From JABMMZ01 sp964438995 (GTDB lineage Bacteria > Bacteroidota > Bacteroidia > NS11-12g > UBA955), in NCBI GenBank assembly GCA_964438995.1, contig CAYTMQ010000005.1, positions 62,001 to 126,000 of the forward strand: DNA of 64,000 nt, given 5' to 3'. Shown piece after piece: positions 16,862 to 26,026 of this stretch. How positions within the stretch are numbered: position 1 is the first letter of the stretch; each line of letters opens with the position of its first letter. The notes under the pieces were generated by a model. It saw only the letters and a program-made list of their open reading frames with translations. It made no database searches and was not told where the DNA came from. Made by a program: the position numbers and the translations under genes.

Positions 16862-19051
16862 TTAAAGTTTTGTAAATTTACTTGTTAATATTTGACCACC
16901 ATTTTGAAGATGCATGGTATATAAACCTGTAGGTAAATTTGAAACGTCTACAAACAACACATTTTCTCCATTTGATATTTGATGATAGTCCAACACCATT
17001 ACTTCTTTTCCTGTTGCATCCAATATGCTTAAATGGGCATCAGTAGTGGTTTCTGTTGAAACAAAATTGATGTTCACTATACTACTAGATGGGTTTGGAT
17101 ATACTTGCAATGCATTGACCTTGAATTCATCTTTTATAGAAACCAGATTCCACAAACGCGATTGACCGGCATTGATGACTGGTCGATTGAAATAATCGCT
17201 GTCGTTTTGCGCCACATAACCAATTAAATTGATATTGGCAGGGATGTTTCTGCCCTCATTCTGACCGATTAAATCAACAGTAGAACAATAGTCAGTATTG
17301 TTGTCTATATCAAAACTCACAAATGCCGCTTCTGGTAAAACATAAGTAAAGGTCTGACTATATTCAGAATTAGGAGTAATAAATTCTGGAATCAGTCCGC
17401 TGATACCCCAAACACCCCCAGGCATGGCTTTCACAACACTGCTGTGTATGTAACCATCCATATATTCTTTTTCATTGTAGAGCGGGTGTGAACTGCCCCC
17501 TACTCCTCCATTATGTTCTTTAGAATAATAATTGTTCTGACTCCATATATTGGCCAAAGCCATACCTCTAACCTTATCCTCGGTAATGATACTGCCCAAA
17601 TTAAAATTGCCATAATAGTAATCACTGAATTTTGCGTTTACTCTGTATGTAATTTCTCTCGTTTGTAGATTGTACGACTTCAAATCAATCGTAATTTCAA
17701 CAGGCGCATTGCCATTCAAACGATTTGATAGTTCGGTTAACCAAGTGTTGTTACTTCCTAAAAAAACTTTCCTATCCAAAATGGCATCTGGATAGCTTGT
17801 TACATATGTACTTAAAAACTTATCTCCCACTGGTAAAGACATGCTATCATCGTTGTGATAACTAACTGGAATCACTTTGTCTCCGTAGTTTGCTTTGGCT
17901 TGTTTTAAAATTAGATGTGCATCAGGACAATAACCACACCAAGCACCTGTGCCCTCTTCAAACAATACCCTTCTCTGAGCTACATAATTGAGATTGTTTC
18001 TTAAAACTGTCTTACTAAAATGGCTATTGGCCGAATCTTGGTCTTCTTGGTTGTTGGGGTCTGATAAAAAGAAATTAACCTCATTTAAAGTACCTGCTGC
18101 TCCTGATGTCCATGACAATGGGTGCAGAAAATCATATATTCCAACGCCGTTAGGTTGTAAATTCAGTGAGTTGATGTCATAGGTTATGGTATCCCCTTGG
18201 TTGATTGAGTAGTTGAGCTTGAGAGAATTAACGGTTTGAGTACCATTGTTGACCAAAGTACCTGAAAAATTGACTATACCATTCACTTGGTATATAGAAT
18301 TCAGATTAAGATTTTTCAAACTTAAATCGTAGGTGTTTTGAATGCCATAATGGAATTGATACACGATGAATTTTGATTTTTCAAAAGAGAATTGAAATGG
18401 CAATGGAGAAATCGAATCGTTGACCATTTTGAACTTTGAGTTATCATCGTTTACACAACCCATAAAGGCAGTTTGCGTTTTATCACCATAAGGTGTATAT
18501 ACCAAATCAAATCTACCATCATTTCCTTCGTGAAAGATGATGGCAAATGCGTAAATACTAGAATTGGTAATTGGACCAGAAAAATTGTCAGAGGCAAGGC
18601 TTAATCCAAAGAACTGAACGATGTGTCTTCTATTAGGAGCCACTCCATCAGTATAAGAAAACACTTGTATGCCGACACCTTGGTTTGGAGGTGGCAGTTT
18701 TTGCAGTTTGAGGTCTTTCCAGAATCCAAAAATACTATTAGATGGGTAAGTTGAAGAAGGTTCTTTAGAGTCAATCTGTAAGGTATCAAATGTTAAATAT
18801 CCATTATCGCTAACTCTATACGATTTGCACAATTTGCCATAAAAATAGAAATCGAAGGGTATTCTATCGATGACCGACATAGCGTCATCATTGGGCTCGT
18901 TCAAAAGAATTTTTTTAGAGCTTTCATAAATTTTGTCTAGGTAATACCCTTTTGGTAAATCACCATCACTGCGAAGATGGTAGTAATTTTGGGCATCTAA
19001 TTTAGAAGTTAAAAAGAAACAAGAAGATAAGATTAGTAAATAGATTTTCAT
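16862..19051 (-). CDS. Omp28-like secreted thioredoxin-fold protein, T9SS type A
   Basis: A 729-residue secreted protein with a signal peptide (about 1-20, ending DAQ). The N-terminal 230 residues form a beta-rich domain. A CARDB-like segment follows (ILVN-type NNGTQTVNSLKLNYSINQGDT). Next is a thioredoxin-like domain opening FEEGTGAWCGYC, with Cys372 and Cys375 as the CxxC pair, and SYHNDD shortly after. The C-terminal 80 residues are a type A sorting domain (LQVYPNPSSSIVNI, then NLPTGLYTMHL). This resembles Omp28-family outer-membrane proteins of Bacteroidota. The CxxC suggests disulfide chemistry outside the cell, an inference only. Confidence 0.85.
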   Translation of the reverse strand: MKIYLLILSSCFFLTSKLDAQNYYHLRSDGDLPKGYYLDKIYESSKKILLNEPNDDAMSVIDRIPFDFYFYGKLCKSYRVSDNGYLTFDTLQIDSKEPSSTYPSNSIFGFWKDLKLQKLPPPNQGVGIQVFSYTDGVAPNRRHIVQFFGLSLASDNFSGPITNSSIYAFAIIFHEGNDGRFDLVYTPYGDKTQTAFMGCVNDDNSKFKMVNDSISPLPFQFSFEKSKFIVYQFHYGIQNTYDLSLKNLNLNSIYQVNGIVNFSGTLVNNGTQTVNSLKLNYSINQGDTITYDINSLNLQPNGVGIYDFLHPLSWTSGAAGTLNEVNFFLSDPNNQEDQDSANSHFSKTVLRNNLNYVAQRRVLFEEGTGAWCGYCPDAHLILKQAKANYGDKVIPVSYHNDDSMSLPVGDKFLSTYVTSYPDAILDRKVFLGSNNTWLTELSNRLNGNAPVEITIDLKSYNLQTREITYRVNAKFSDYYYGNFNLGSIITEDKVRGMALANIWSQNNYYSKEHNGGVGGSSHPLYNEKEYMDGYIHSSVVKAMPGGVWGISGLIPEFITPNSEYSQTFTYVLPEAAFVSFDIDNNTDYCSTVDLIGQNEGRNIPANINLIGYVAQNDSDYFNRPVINAGQSRLWNLVSIKDEFKVNALQVYPNPSSSIVNINFVSTETTTDAHLSILDATGKEVMVLDYHQISNGENVLFVDVSNLPTGLYTMHLQNGGQILTSKFTKL

Positions 19052-19173
19052 GCAGCATTACAATTATACTAAAAAAGACCGAAACGAAATAATACTTGTT
19101 GATACAAATGTCAAGAAAATGACAATTAAGAAATGTATATCAAAGTCCTATTAGAATAAAAAAAGACATAAAA

Positions 19174-19200
19174 AAAGGGAGAAATAAAATTTCTCCCTTT
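19174..19200 (-). terminator. Rho-independent terminator of the 688-residue Omp28-like gene
   Basis: AAAGGGAGAAA and TTTCTCCCTTT form an 11-bp perfect stem around TAAAA. Read on the minus strand it comes 20 nt after the stop at 19221 and is followed by a T run. Confidence 0.85.
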
Positions 19201-19220
19201 ATATAGTTAATTGAATAAGA

Positions 19221-21287
19221 TTATTCTACGATGAATTTAGAAGCAGTAGAGAAACCGTTACCTTCAACTTTAACAGTGTAAACACCGCTAGCGAAAGCTT
19301 CAGTATCAATATTGATGTTGTTTAAACCAGCGTTTAATTCAGAAGCGCTGATGGTTTTAACGATTTGACCTAGAGTGTTGTAAATGTTTACAGCAACACC
19401 TTCAGTGCTAGTTAAGTTAAAACGGATGTTAGCTGAAGTAGTAGCTGGGTTAGGGTATACAGCGATAGCTTCTTCAGTAGCATTGATATCATCAACTGAT
19501 AAGATTGTACCAACTGAGTTAGCAGATTGGTATACTTCTTTAGTTACTAAATCTTGAACAAAAACAACCACTTCACAATCGTTCAATTCTTCAATTGAAT
19601 TTTCGGTTGATAAGTTGATGATGTTTGCAGTTTGACCATCTGCTGGAAGTCTGAAGTTACCAGGGATGATGTATGTCATAGTACCGAAAGTTTTAGTGTT
19701 GTTTTTAGTAACAGCACCTAAAGCAGTACCACTAGCATCTGGCAACATTTTCTTCAAAACATGGTGGAATTCAGTTTCACCATTTGATTTAACGTTTCTA
19801 GTAGTTTTCTTTTCAAGAACAGCAACGAAAACTTTTAAGTTAGCGTTGTTGTAATCAGCTAATGGAGTAATTTTCACATCAACAGTAATTTTCTTAAAGT
19901 TGATGGTGTGCTTAGATTCAATTTTAATGAAAGCTGGTTTAGCAGCGAAACCATCAAATAAAGCTGTAGTGTATGATGAAGCGTTACCGTTCCAACCACC
20001 ATCAACTTGCATGTTAGGAATTGAGTTAACACCGTACAAAGTTCTTCTAACGTTACCTTCAGCAGTAGTGTATGGGTCACCAGTTCCAGGCCAGCTCATT
20101 TGATATTTGATAACAGTGAATTTGTCTGGATACAATGGGAAAATGTTTTCGTCAGTGTTTTTGTTACCAGCTACACATGGTCCACAAGTTGAAGATGTAA
20201 ATACTTCGTGTAAAGGCATTCTTACAACGTAATCATCAACAACGATAACGCTTTTTGTTGCTTTATCGTTTGATTGATCGCCGTCGATATTACCATTGAT
20301 ATTGCTCAACCAAACATCTACAGTATAAGTACCAGTAGCTGAAGGCGACCAAGTTGTTGGAGATGTAACAGTTGCTGAACCGTATTGAGCGATACTTACA
20401 GTAACTGGAGCAGATACTGCAGCACCACCATTGATGCTATAGTTGATATCGCAACTAGTGATAGTAGAAGTACCAATGTTTTTAAATACACCTTTGATGG
20501 TGAAAGGCAATTGGGTTAAAGCTAAATAATCAGAAGTTGTATTTTTAACACCTTCTGCATTGTAAGCAGGTTGAGAACCTTGTACAAATTTGTAGTAGCT
20601 GTTGTCAGATTCGCTAGCACCAGAACCAGCAGATAAATTAACGTTTGGAGAACCACTCACCATGTAAGCAGTTGTTGAATTCAATTGAACTCCGATAGTT
20701 AATTTAGTAGCTGTTGTAGGATATTTACGTTGGTCAATGAAGTAGATAGCATTTGTACCTTCTTCTAACATAATAGATACCCATAAGTAAGCAGAGCTAC
20801 CTAAGTTTAATTCGTTGTAAGCGCTCCAAGTAATGAAGTACTGACGTTTACCAGTAGTACCAAAAGTTTTTGTAACGATATTAGCATATGCTTGGTTAGC
20901 ACCTGCTGATAAAATACCTCTGATACATGCTGAATTGTCAGGAATTGAAGCATCAGGAAGTGCGTTGTTAGCATAAGCTGGAGCTGTTCCAACAGTGCTA
21001 GAGAAAGTTACAACACCTGATGAAGAAACGTAAATTGAATCGTAATCGTTACCATCAAAGTTGAAAGTAAATGGTAATTTAATGCGGTTTGACCATGCTG
21101 GATTAGCTTGGTTACCTGCTAAGATGTTTGTCCATCCTGCTGAAATTCCGCCACCAACTGGGTACTCAGCATCTTTGTTCAAGTTGCCTGGATTAATGCC
21201 TGCATTTAAGTAAGGCACATAGTAGTACTGCGCTGAGGCAGCAGATACAAGTAGTAATGTAAATAATGAAAGTATGAGTTTTTTCAT
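19221..21287 (-). CDS. Omp28-like secreted thioredoxin-fold protein, T9SS type A
   Basis: A 688-residue paralog of the neighbour at 16862-19051 with the same order: signal peptide (about 1-19, ASAQ), beta-rich N-terminal domain (FNFDGNDYDSIYVSSSG), CARDB-like middle (KNIGTSTITSCDINYSINGG), thioredoxin-like domain with EVFTSSTCGPC (Cys368 and Cys371) and SIPNMQVDGGWNG, then a type A sorting domain (IAVYPNPATTSANI ... ASGVYTVKV). Codon choice is visibly more uniform than next door (repeated gtt/gct/aca codons), as in highly expressed genes. A TACATTTG box precedes it and a strong terminator follows, so it is a single-gene unit. Confidence 0.87.
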   Translation of the reverse strand: MKKLILSLFTLLLVSAASAQYYYVPYLNAGINPGNLNKDAEYPVGGGISAGWTNILAGNQANPAWSNRIKLPFTFNFDGNDYDSIYVSSSGVVTFSSTVGTAPAYANNALPDASIPDNSACIRGILSAGANQAYANIVTKTFGTTGKRQYFITWSAYNELNLGSSAYLWVSIMLEEGTNAIYFIDQRKYPTTATKLTIGVQLNSTTAYMVSGSPNVNLSAGSGASESDNSYYKFVQGSQPAYNAEGVKNTTSDYLALTQLPFTIKGVFKNIGTSTITSCDINYSINGGAAVSAPVTVSIAQYGSATVTSPTTWSPSATGTYTVDVWLSNINGNIDGDQSNDKATKSVIVVDDYVVRMPLHEVFTSSTCGPCVAGNKNTDENIFPLYPDKFTVIKYQMSWPGTGDPYTTAEGNVRRTLYGVNSIPNMQVDGGWNGNASSYTTALFDGFAAKPAFIKIESKHTINFKKITVDVKITPLADYNNANLKVFVAVLEKKTTRNVKSNGETEFHHVLKKMLPDASGTALGAVTKNNTKTFGTMTYIIPGNFRLPADGQTANIINLSTENSIEELNDCEVVVFVQDLVTKEVYQSANSVGTILSVDDINATEEAIAVYPNPATTSANIRFNLTSTEGVAVNIYNTLGQIVKTISASELNAGLNNINIDTEAFASGVYTVKVEGNGFSTASKFIVE

Positions 21288-21309
21288 AACAAAATAATGA
21301 TTTGAGCGT

Positions 21310-21317
21310 CAAATGTA
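21310..21317 (-). promoter_or_regulatory. Candidate -7 box
   Basis: TACATTTG on the minus strand, 22 nt from the ATG at 21287. Confidence 0.5.
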
Positions 21318-21347
21318 CTTTAAAATAAGTACAAAAAAATGAAAAAA

Positions 21348-22064
21348 TCAAATTTTTTTCATCTCAGTATCAACAAGACCAGCAATGGCCTCAAAAACAG
21401 AATGTTGCAAACAATAGACCATGTCCTCTTCGTGGTGTAAATGCGATAGTCTTTTATAATGTGAGGATTTTTTCAAATATTCTACAATATCGCTCTTTGA
21501 TAAATTATATATATCGATAGACATTAATGCTGCATCACAATCTATTATAACCTCGGTTTGTTCTTGAATTCCATAAGCCAATGCGCCAGCAAATAATGTA
21601 TCTTCCAAATTGAAACTGTCTTTCCATCCTGCACACAGCAATACCACATCAGAACCATCTTTTACCAAGTAATCTGTCATCGCCTTCAAGTTTAGAAAAC
21701 TTCCAGCAAAAACATTCTTGGCGCCTGCTCCTGCTACAGCTTCTATACATTTAGTACCGTTTGTGGTTGTTAATGCTATTTTCTTACCAGTCACTCTCCC
21801 ATCCATACATTCAAAAGGAGAATTTCCCATATCAAATCCTTCTAACTTTTGGCCATCCCGCTCGGCAGCAGTTATATAACCATTGTTAGACAATATCTTT
21901 GTTTCATCAGTAGATGCCACTGCTTTAACCGATGTTGCTCCATGATGAATAGCTGTGCAAATAGTAGAAGTTGCCCTTAAAATATCAATAACGACAACAT
22001 TCTTATTTTTAACATTAGTTAAATGAAGGAGGGCCGGGCTCAAGACCACTTCAATATCAATCAT
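21348..22064 (-). CDS. comB: 2-phosphosulfolactate phosphatase family protein (ComB-like)
   Basis: A 238-residue protein with the ComB signature: VVVIDILRATSTICTAIHHGA near the start (split as VVVIDILRATST and ICTAIHHGA), GFDMGNSPFE (about 75-84), and KKIALTTTNGTKCIEA (about 93-108). In methanogens ComB dephosphorylates 2-phosphosulfolactate for coenzyme M. Bacteroidota do not make coenzyme M, so the true substrate here is open; a link to sulfonate or sulfonolipid metabolism is one possibility, not shown by the sequence. No other sulfonate gene lies nearby. The gene is monocistronic between two unrelated genes. Confidence 0.85.
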   Translation of the reverse strand: MIDIEVVLSPALLHLTNVKNKNVVVIDILRATSTICTAIHHGATSVKAVASTDETKILSNNGYITAAERDGQKLEGFDMGNSPFECMDGRVTGKKIALTTTNGTKCIEAVAGAGAKNVFAGSFLNLKAMTDYLVKDGSDVVLLCAGWKDSFNLEDTLFAGALAYGIQEQTEVIIDCDAALMSIDIYNLSKSDIVEYLKKSSHYKRLSHLHHEEDMVYCLQHSVFEAIAGLVDTEMKKI

Positions 22065-22111
22065 TCCACAATAGTAGAAATCTTATTCTCAATAATCAAA
22101 TTTTTTAGCTT

Positions 22112-22119
22112 TAATTTTG
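22112..22119 (+). promoter_or_regulatory. Candidate -7 box of TPR gene
   Basis: TAATTTTG lies 9 nt upstream of the ATG at 22129. It overlaps a possible in-frame TTG start at 22117, which makes that start unlikely. Confidence 0.5.
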
Positions 22120-22128
22120 AAATTCATT

Positions 22129-23151
22129 ATGATGCATTTGCTTAGACATTCAGTTTTATTACTTTTCTCATTTTCACTGACTTTAATGGCTCAAAGTCCT
22201 TGTACCACCTTTGATGCAGGCATTGCAAAACTCAAAGCGGAGCAATACAATGAAGCCATTACCATATTTACTGAATGTTTAAATGAAAACCCTAATAGTG
22301 GGTTGACCTATTTCCAAAGGGGTACCTGTTATTTGATGATCAATAAGCCTAATATAGCATTGGTCGACTTTAATAAGGCCATATTATTGGACACTTCCCT
22401 TTACGACACCTATTATAACAGAGGCTTGGCACATGCTTCTCTCAACAATTTCACTTTTGCCGAATCTGACTTCTTGTTGTATGCCTCAAGAAAACCAAGT
22501 GAATTTAAAGTATACAAAAACTTAGGTATATTAATGGAGCAAATGCAAGAATACCTCAATGCAGCTAATTATTACAAAAAATATCTAGAATTTGCCCCAA
22601 ATGATGTTGAAGTTTGGAAAGCTAAAGCTCTGGCAAATTCGGATGCTGGACTTTTTACAAGTGCCATCGAAGACATCAATGCTTGTTTTAGAATCAATCC
22701 CAACGACACTACCTTATACATGTTGAAAGGTAATATCTACTACGATGCTCAAAAATTTGCTTTAGCCATCGATGCCTATAACAATGTATTGCTTAATTCG
22801 CCAGGCAACAGAGAAGCGCGACTAAATAAAGCAGACGCCATGGTATCCAATAGACAATTTGAAGAAGCATTATTTGAATATGAATCGCTCTTAAAAGGTG
22901 CTCCAAAAGATGCAGATTTGTTTTTCAATATTGCGTTTTGCAATTTACAACTGTCGAAGAATGAAGCAGCAGTGTTGAATTTTACTTATGCTTTAGACAA
23001 AGATTACGAAAACTTAGGTCTATTATTATTGCTGAGAGGTGTTGGTTACAACAATTTAAAAATGACCATAGAAGCCTGCGCTGATTGGAGAAAATCAAAA
23101 GAATTGGGCAATAAAGAAGCTGTTCAATTTTTAACTGAAAACTGTAAATAA
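22129..23151 (+). CDS. Secreted or periplasmic TPR-repeat protein
   Basis: A 340-residue protein with a signal peptide (MMHLLRHSVLLLFSFSLTLMAQ). It is then almost wholly tetratricopeptide repeats, about eight units of 34 residues, for example LTYFQRGTCYLMINKPNIAL, DTYYNRGLAHASLNNFTFAE and VYKNLGILMEQMQEYLNAA. Such superhelices bind other proteins; no catalytic domain is attached. Location in the periplasm or at the outer membrane follows from the signal peptide. The partner is unknown. The start was chosen at ATG 22129 because a TAATTTTG box overlaps the upstream TTG. Confidence 0.85.
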   Translation: MMHLLRHSVLLLFSFSLTLMAQSPCTTFDAGIAKLKAEQYNEAITIFTECLNENPNSGLTYFQRGTCYLMINKPNIALVDFNKAILLDTSLYDTYYNRGLAHASLNNFTFAESDFLLYASRKPSEFKVYKNLGILMEQMQEYLNAANYYKKYLEFAPNDVEVWKAKALANSDAGLFTSAIEDINACFRINPNDTTLYMLKGNIYYDAQKFALAIDAYNNVLLNSPGNREARLNKADAMVSNRQFEEALFEYESLLKGAPKDADLFFNIAFCNLQLSKNEAAVLNFTYALDKDYENLGLLLLLRGVGYNNLKMTIEACADWRKSKELGNKEAVQFLTENCK

Positions 23152-23155
23152 TTTT

Positions 23156-24109
23156 CTATTTTTTATTAGATTTTCTTACAGCATCAACAATTTGAAAGAC
23201 CATTTTTTGGTGTTTGAAAATCTCTTTCTGACCATAAATAAAAGAGTGCTTAGGGTCGTAAATGTGGGTTGGTTCGCTCTTTGCACCATTGAATTCTATT
23301 ACACTAAAATTCTTACCTTCACATAACTCTTCGAAACTGTTGTAACGGATGTCCAATCTTCCATAATACAATCCATCAATATCACTTAACCAGGTATTCA
23401 CCAAATTTGTCAATTCAGAATTTATAAGAGACGACTCATCGGTAAACATTGTACCTCTATTGTGATTGCCAAATGGCACCAGACATTTTGATCCCCCTTT
23501 TTCCAAAACTTCGGTTACATCCATTGAGTTTTGTAGTTTAGAAATTTGCATGGCATACCTTGGATTTTTCATCATCAAATCTTTTAAACTACTTTCCCCA
23601 TCTCCAATTAAAGTAAAGAAATGTTTCCCTGTTATACCGGATATTACGCCTTTTGTTTGACCGGGATGTCTGAAATAAAACAAGCCCATTTCATTTGGCC
23701 AATGGATGCATTCCTGAATCAAATAATCTTGTTGAAATTGATGGTGATACTTCTTTAGTTGTTCGACTGTTTCAACTTTTGCGACCCCTATTCCACGGTA
23801 TCCAAAGTCTGGTTTAACAATTAAAGGCAATTTCAATCCATTGGTTTCAATAAAATCATTGAACTGAACATCTGAGTTAGCCTTAACTAAAATGGTTCTG
23901 GGATAAACACTAGAAGGCAGTAATTGATAGATATCGGATTTTCTGTCGTTAAACAATCCTCCATTTGCAATTGCTGGATTGATTTTAGCATAGAACTTGA
24001 CATTTAAAATGGTTATGGCTTTAAATACCCAGAGTACTGATGTTGCAGCATACACCACCCAAACCGGCCAATACTCCCAATGCAAACATTTATGCCAAAA
24101 TGACTTCAT
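23156..24109 (-). CDS. ATP-grasp family ligase
   Basis: A 317-residue ATP-grasp protein. ATP-binding parts are LPLIVKPDFGYRGIGV (about 94-109), DYLIQECIHWP (about 128-138), and the metal-binding end GRLDIRY ... FSVIEFNGAKSEP (about 245-282). The fold resembles D-Ala-D-Ala ligase and related carboxylate-amine ligases, but the substrate region is not typical, so the reaction is unknown. Odd is a hydrophobic, Trp-rich N-terminus (about 8-35, WEYWPVWVVYAATSVLWVF) that could tie it to the membrane. It is the last gene of the YHS-DoxX-thioredoxin-DinB-ATP-grasp operon (4-nt gap). Confidence 0.78.
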   Translation of the reverse strand: MKSFWHKCLHWEYWPVWVVYAATSVLWVFKAITILNVKFYAKINPAIANGGLFNDRKSDIYQLLPSSVYPRTILVKANSDVQFNDFIETNGLKLPLIVKPDFGYRGIGVAKVETVEQLKKYHHQFQQDYLIQECIHWPNEMGLFYFRHPGQTKGVISGITGKHFFTLIGDGESSLKDLMMKNPRYAMQISKLQNSMDVTEVLEKGGSKCLVPFGNHNRGTMFTDESSLINSELTNLVNTWLSDIDGLYYGRLDIRYNSFEELCEGKNFSVIEFNGAKSEPTHIYDPKHSFIYGQKEIFKHQKMVFQIVDAVRKSNKK

Positions 24110-24113
24110 CCAA

Positions 24114-24623
24114 TTACACGGTCTGTTGCAAAGTTTGCTTTCTAAATTCTAAGGTCGACTTAGCGACGCCAAAATCATCAGAAACCACCTGCAAATTTTG
24201 AGACAGCAAACCTACTTTTATCAATGCTTGATGATGTATACAATGTTCAATGTTGTACAACAATTCTCTGTGATAATTGGAATCAACAAAAGCGAATCTG
24301 TCATTGTAAGTTGTGACAATTTTTAGTTCTTTTTCTTCTAAATCAATGGCATCAATTATCATTTGAATCATGTTCATGGCGAACTTTTGTTCTGTTTGAA
24401 TTCTGATATTGCGTTCTCTATTGTCATAATCAACTTTACCTTCAGAATATCCTTTTATCAACTGCTGAAAAAGTTCAACTATGTGCCTGGTGTGTTCGCC
24501 GATGGTGCTGTCACTTAAGATAGGAATTGGCAAAGTATATGCTTCAACAGATAATGCTGCTATGGTGCTTTTTAATTGATGTAATACCACAATTGTATGG
24601 GGTACTAATTTGTTGTTTGACAT
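24114..24623 (-). CDS. DinB-family four-helix protein
   Basis: A 169-residue protein of the DinB/YfiT-like four-helix bundle. The metal-binding His pattern is visible: GEHTRHIVELF (about 42-52) and later IEHCIHHQALIKVGLL (about 124-139). Family members are thiol-dependent or metal-dependent transferases in some bacteria (for example bacillithiol transferases), but most have no known substrate. It lies 4 nt upstream of the ATP-grasp gene and 2 nt downstream of the thioredoxin-like gene, so these are co-transcribed. Confidence 0.78.
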   Translation of the reverse strand: MSNNKLVPHTIVVLHQLKSTIAALSVEAYTLPIPILSDSTIGEHTRHIVELFQQLIKGYSEGKVDYDNRERNIRIQTEQKFAMNMIQMIIDAIDLEEKELKIVTTYNDRFAFVDSNYHRELLYNIEHCIHHQALIKVGLLSQNLQVVSDDFGVAKSTLEFRKQTLQQTV

Positions 24624-24625
24624 AG

Positions 24626-25621
24626 TTACTCTATTCTTATGATTTGATTTTTTATCACTCCTTGTATGGTTGCTCTTACTACAAACATACCTGAATTGAT
24701 GTCATTTAAAAAAACTGCTTGTTGTGCAGCAACTTGTTCCATATGTTTGATCAACACACCTTGCATATTGTAAACATCTATTGCATCAAAAGCAGCATTA
24801 GTGAAAAACACACCATTGGTGTTGGGATTAGGATACAAATTGAAGGCACAATCTTCAATTGCATTATTAGCTATAGATGTGTTGGTTAAAAATTCATTGT
24901 CTGAGATGTTGCTATTGATGACTTTTTTATCTGGTCTTTGCAGTATCGCAATGGTTGACAAGCGCTTTACAACCCAATCATTTTGTATATCCAACTGAAA
25001 ATTTAACAACACACTGTCGCCAATATTTGTAGGTAGCTGAACTGCATTGCCTTGCACTTTACTTAAAGATTTTCTAAACACCATATAATGTGCTTTTTCT
25101 CCATTATTGGTGGTTTTATAAACGGTATCTTCAATTGCTCCAACAAATAATACTGCAACTGTGCTTGTATCATTGGCCATTTTCTTTACAGAACACACAA
25201 TTGAAAATTGATTGTTTGACAATTGTTTTTGTATGATGGTCAATTTAAAATTGGATGCCAAAGTATCAGCTATACTCAAATTGCTGTTTAAGTTGTTAAC
25301 TTGAACTGATTTACCATTTAACATCAATTTTGGGGTACTACCATACAGACCATAAAACTTTGTTCTGTTATCGTTCTCGTCTTTATTTTGCTGATTAAAG
25401 AAGTCGCTTGGATATGGTGAACTTGGATGAAAACTGATCAACAAGGTACCTGGATGATTGTTGATGCTTGCAAATATACTTGGGTTATTAGATGCACAAA
25501 CGCTGCAACTGGTATTGGTAAAATGTTCTACAATATTGATTTGTTTGACTTGAGCTGGCAAGTTTATAGCAATTGCATTGAATAGAATTAAAAAACAAAA
25601 GATCAAATGTTTCATATACAT
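24626..25621 (-). CDS. Secreted thioredoxin-like protein, T9SS type A
   Basis: A 331-residue secreted protein. After a signal peptide (about 1-24, NLPAQ) comes a compact thioredoxin-like domain, VEHFTNTSCSVC with Cys39 and Cys42, LLISFHPSSPYP and STPKLMLNGKSV. A beta-rich middle follows. The C-terminus is a type A sorting domain (FNLYPNPNTNGVFF ... INSGMFVVRA). It is related to the Omp28-like proteins in this window but lacks their long N-terminal and CARDB-like domains. It sits inside the tight operon between DoxX (5-nt gap) and DinB (2-nt gap). An ATG at 25615 is an alternative start. Confidence 0.82.
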   Translation of the reverse strand: MYMKHLIFCFLILFNAIAINLPAQVKQINIVEHFTNTSCSVCASNNPSIFASINNHPGTLLISFHPSSPYPSDFFNQQNKDENDNRTKFYGLYGSTPKLMLNGKSVQVNNLNSNLSIADTLASNFKLTIIQKQLSNNQFSIVCSVKKMANDTSTVAVLFVGAIEDTVYKTTNNGEKAHYMVFRKSLSKVQGNAVQLPTNIGDSVLLNFQLDIQNDWVVKRLSTIAILQRPDKKVINSNISDNEFLTNTSIANNAIEDCAFNLYPNPNTNGVFFTNAAFDAIDVYNMQGVLIKHMEQVAAQQAVFLNDINSGMFVVRATIQGVIKNQIIRIE

Positions 25622-25626
25622 ATAAA

Positions 25627-26025
25627 TTAAATTGGTAAACGTCTTATATTGTTAAGTTTTGCTAAGCCTTCTTTTCTATTTAAAACAAGAAAAGTGCAGG
25701 AAGATACAAAAACCAAAATTGCCAATAGAAACAATTTTCCTCCATCACCTTCAACAGCAATGCCCAACACCATAAGATGAGATACAATAGCGCCTGAAAT
25801 AATCCCAACACTTAGCACCATGCCTAAAAATTTGGTTGTTTCCATTAGAATTAAAAATGCCACTATGAGCTCGATGACACCCAATCCTATTCTGCCATAA
25901 GGCTCAAGTCCTAACATAGAAAAGATTTTTACTGAATCAAGATGACCTGTAAATTTGAAATAGAGTGTTTGGATATAAATTATTGCTACTACTAGTCGCA
26001 ATACCCAAGAAATTTTATTTATCAT
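25627..26025 (-). CDS. DoxX-family membrane protein
   Basis: A 132-residue integral membrane protein with four hydrophobic segments (about 5-22, 45-62, 66-88 and 97-114). RLVVAIIYIQTLYFKFTGH at the start and GLGVIELIVAFLIL fit the DoxX/DoxD-like family. Such proteins are four-helix inner-membrane proteins linked in some bacteria to thiol or quinone redox chemistry; the exact role is unsettled. It lies 1 nt after the YHS gene. Confidence 0.82.
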   Translation of the reverse strand: MINKISWVLRLVVAIIYIQTLYFKFTGHLDSVKIFSMLGLEPYGRIGLGVIELIVAFLILMETTKFLGMVLSVGIISGAIVSHLMVLGIAVEGDGGKLFLLAILVFVSSCTFLVLNRKEGLAKLNNIRRLPI

Positions 26026-26026
26026 A

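Noticed and set aside
19666..20103. Plus-strand open frames antisense to the 688-residue Omp28-like gene
   Set aside because: They arise from its uniform codon use; no start region or domain supports them.
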